Shown here piece by piece: positions 59,140-59,186 of a DNA stretch of 59,186 bases; the stretch's first letter is position 1, and each line of letters begins with the position of its first letter. The position numbers were made by a program, and so were the translations under genes. This DNA comes from MED-G116 sp038107835 (GTDB taxonomy: Bacteria > Pseudomonadota > Alphaproteobacteria > Puniceispirillales > Puniceispirillaceae): NCBI GenBank assembly GCA_038107835.1, contig JAYNHH010000013.1, forward strand, positions 1-59,186. The letters run 5' to 3'. The notes beneath the pieces are model-generated. The model was not told the DNA's origin, did no database searches, and worked only from the letters and a program-made list of their open reading frames with translations.

Positions 59140-59186
59140 TCCCCGGTAGCTCAGCGGTAGAGCAAGCGACTGTTAATCGCTTGGCC
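59140..59186 (+). tRNA. tRNA-Asn (anticodon GUU), partial at window edge
   Basis: TCCCCGG acceptor strand, D-arm TAGCTCAGCGGTAGAGCA and anticodon arm AGCGA-CTGTTAA-TCGCT with GTT are present. The T-arm and 3' end lie beyond the window. Confidence 0.9.

Overview
The window is a gene-dense, mostly housekeeping segment of an alphaproteobacterial chromosome. The main evidence is gene order. On the minus strand dgt, argS, a SPOR protein, scpA, scpB, tatA, tatB, tatC, serS, surE, pcm and a LysM/LytM lipoprotein are followed by yajC, secD, secF, an NDUFAF3-like gene and an NDUFAF6-like gene, with one plus-strand ATPase gene in between. A valS, tolC and PIMT-like block lies further right. Both arrangements are typical of alphaproteobacteria. 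Short intergenic gaps, many ATGA/TGATG stop-start overlaps and moderate GC suit a streamlined, possibly marine (SAR116-like) lineage, but that placement is a guess. I see no rRNA genes, transposases, prophage genes or CRISPR arrays.

Layout. 1-1.0 kb: tRNA-Ser(UGA) and nicotinamidase pncA. 1.3-6.2 kb: RND efflux adaptor and permease. 6.3-9.8 kb: envelope genes (MltB-type transglycosylase, RlpA lipoprotein with SPOR domain, DacC-type carboxypeptidase). 9.8-14.7 kb: tmk, holB, metG, tatD and a PhnP-like beta-lactamase-fold hydrolase. 15.0-18.4 kb: TPP riboswitch and thiBPQ thiamine importer. 18.6-23.0 kb: a small unknown gene, tRNA-Lys(UUU), coaD, gyrA and ssb. 23.2-27.6 kb: uvrA and trmFO. 27.6-31.5 kb: putative complex I assembly factors and the SecDF-YajC complex. 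31.7-32.6 kb: a DUF815 ATPase. 32.6-44.6 kb: the conserved minus-strand cluster named above. 44.8-45.9 kb: erpA and xthA. 46.1-52.9 kb: ilvD, valS, a TolC-family protein and a PIMT-like protein. 52.9-53.6 kb: an unusual 0.7 kb stretch without a clear gene. 53.6-59.2 kb: tRNA-Cys(GCA), an MFS transporter, a flavin reductase, an NDH-like/SelD fusion, the tRNA 2-selenouridine synthase gene selU, and the start of tRNA-Asn(GUU).

How genes work together. The strongest functional units are the riboswitch-controlled thiamine importer, the RND adaptor/permease pair (a TolC-family protein lies about 45 kb away), SecDF-YajC beside the complex I assembly candidates, the Tat translocase, and a translationally coupled selenium module (flavin reductase, NDH-SelD fusion, SelU) that would supply selenophosphate for selenouridine in tRNA. 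Points most worth a second look are the selenium module, a TatA with a histone-H1-like lysine/alanine tail, an RND adaptor with an extra C-terminal beta-rich domain, a small unknown gene under two abutting palindromes, a nested hairpin upstream of the TPP riboswitch, and the 52.9-53.6 kb stretch.
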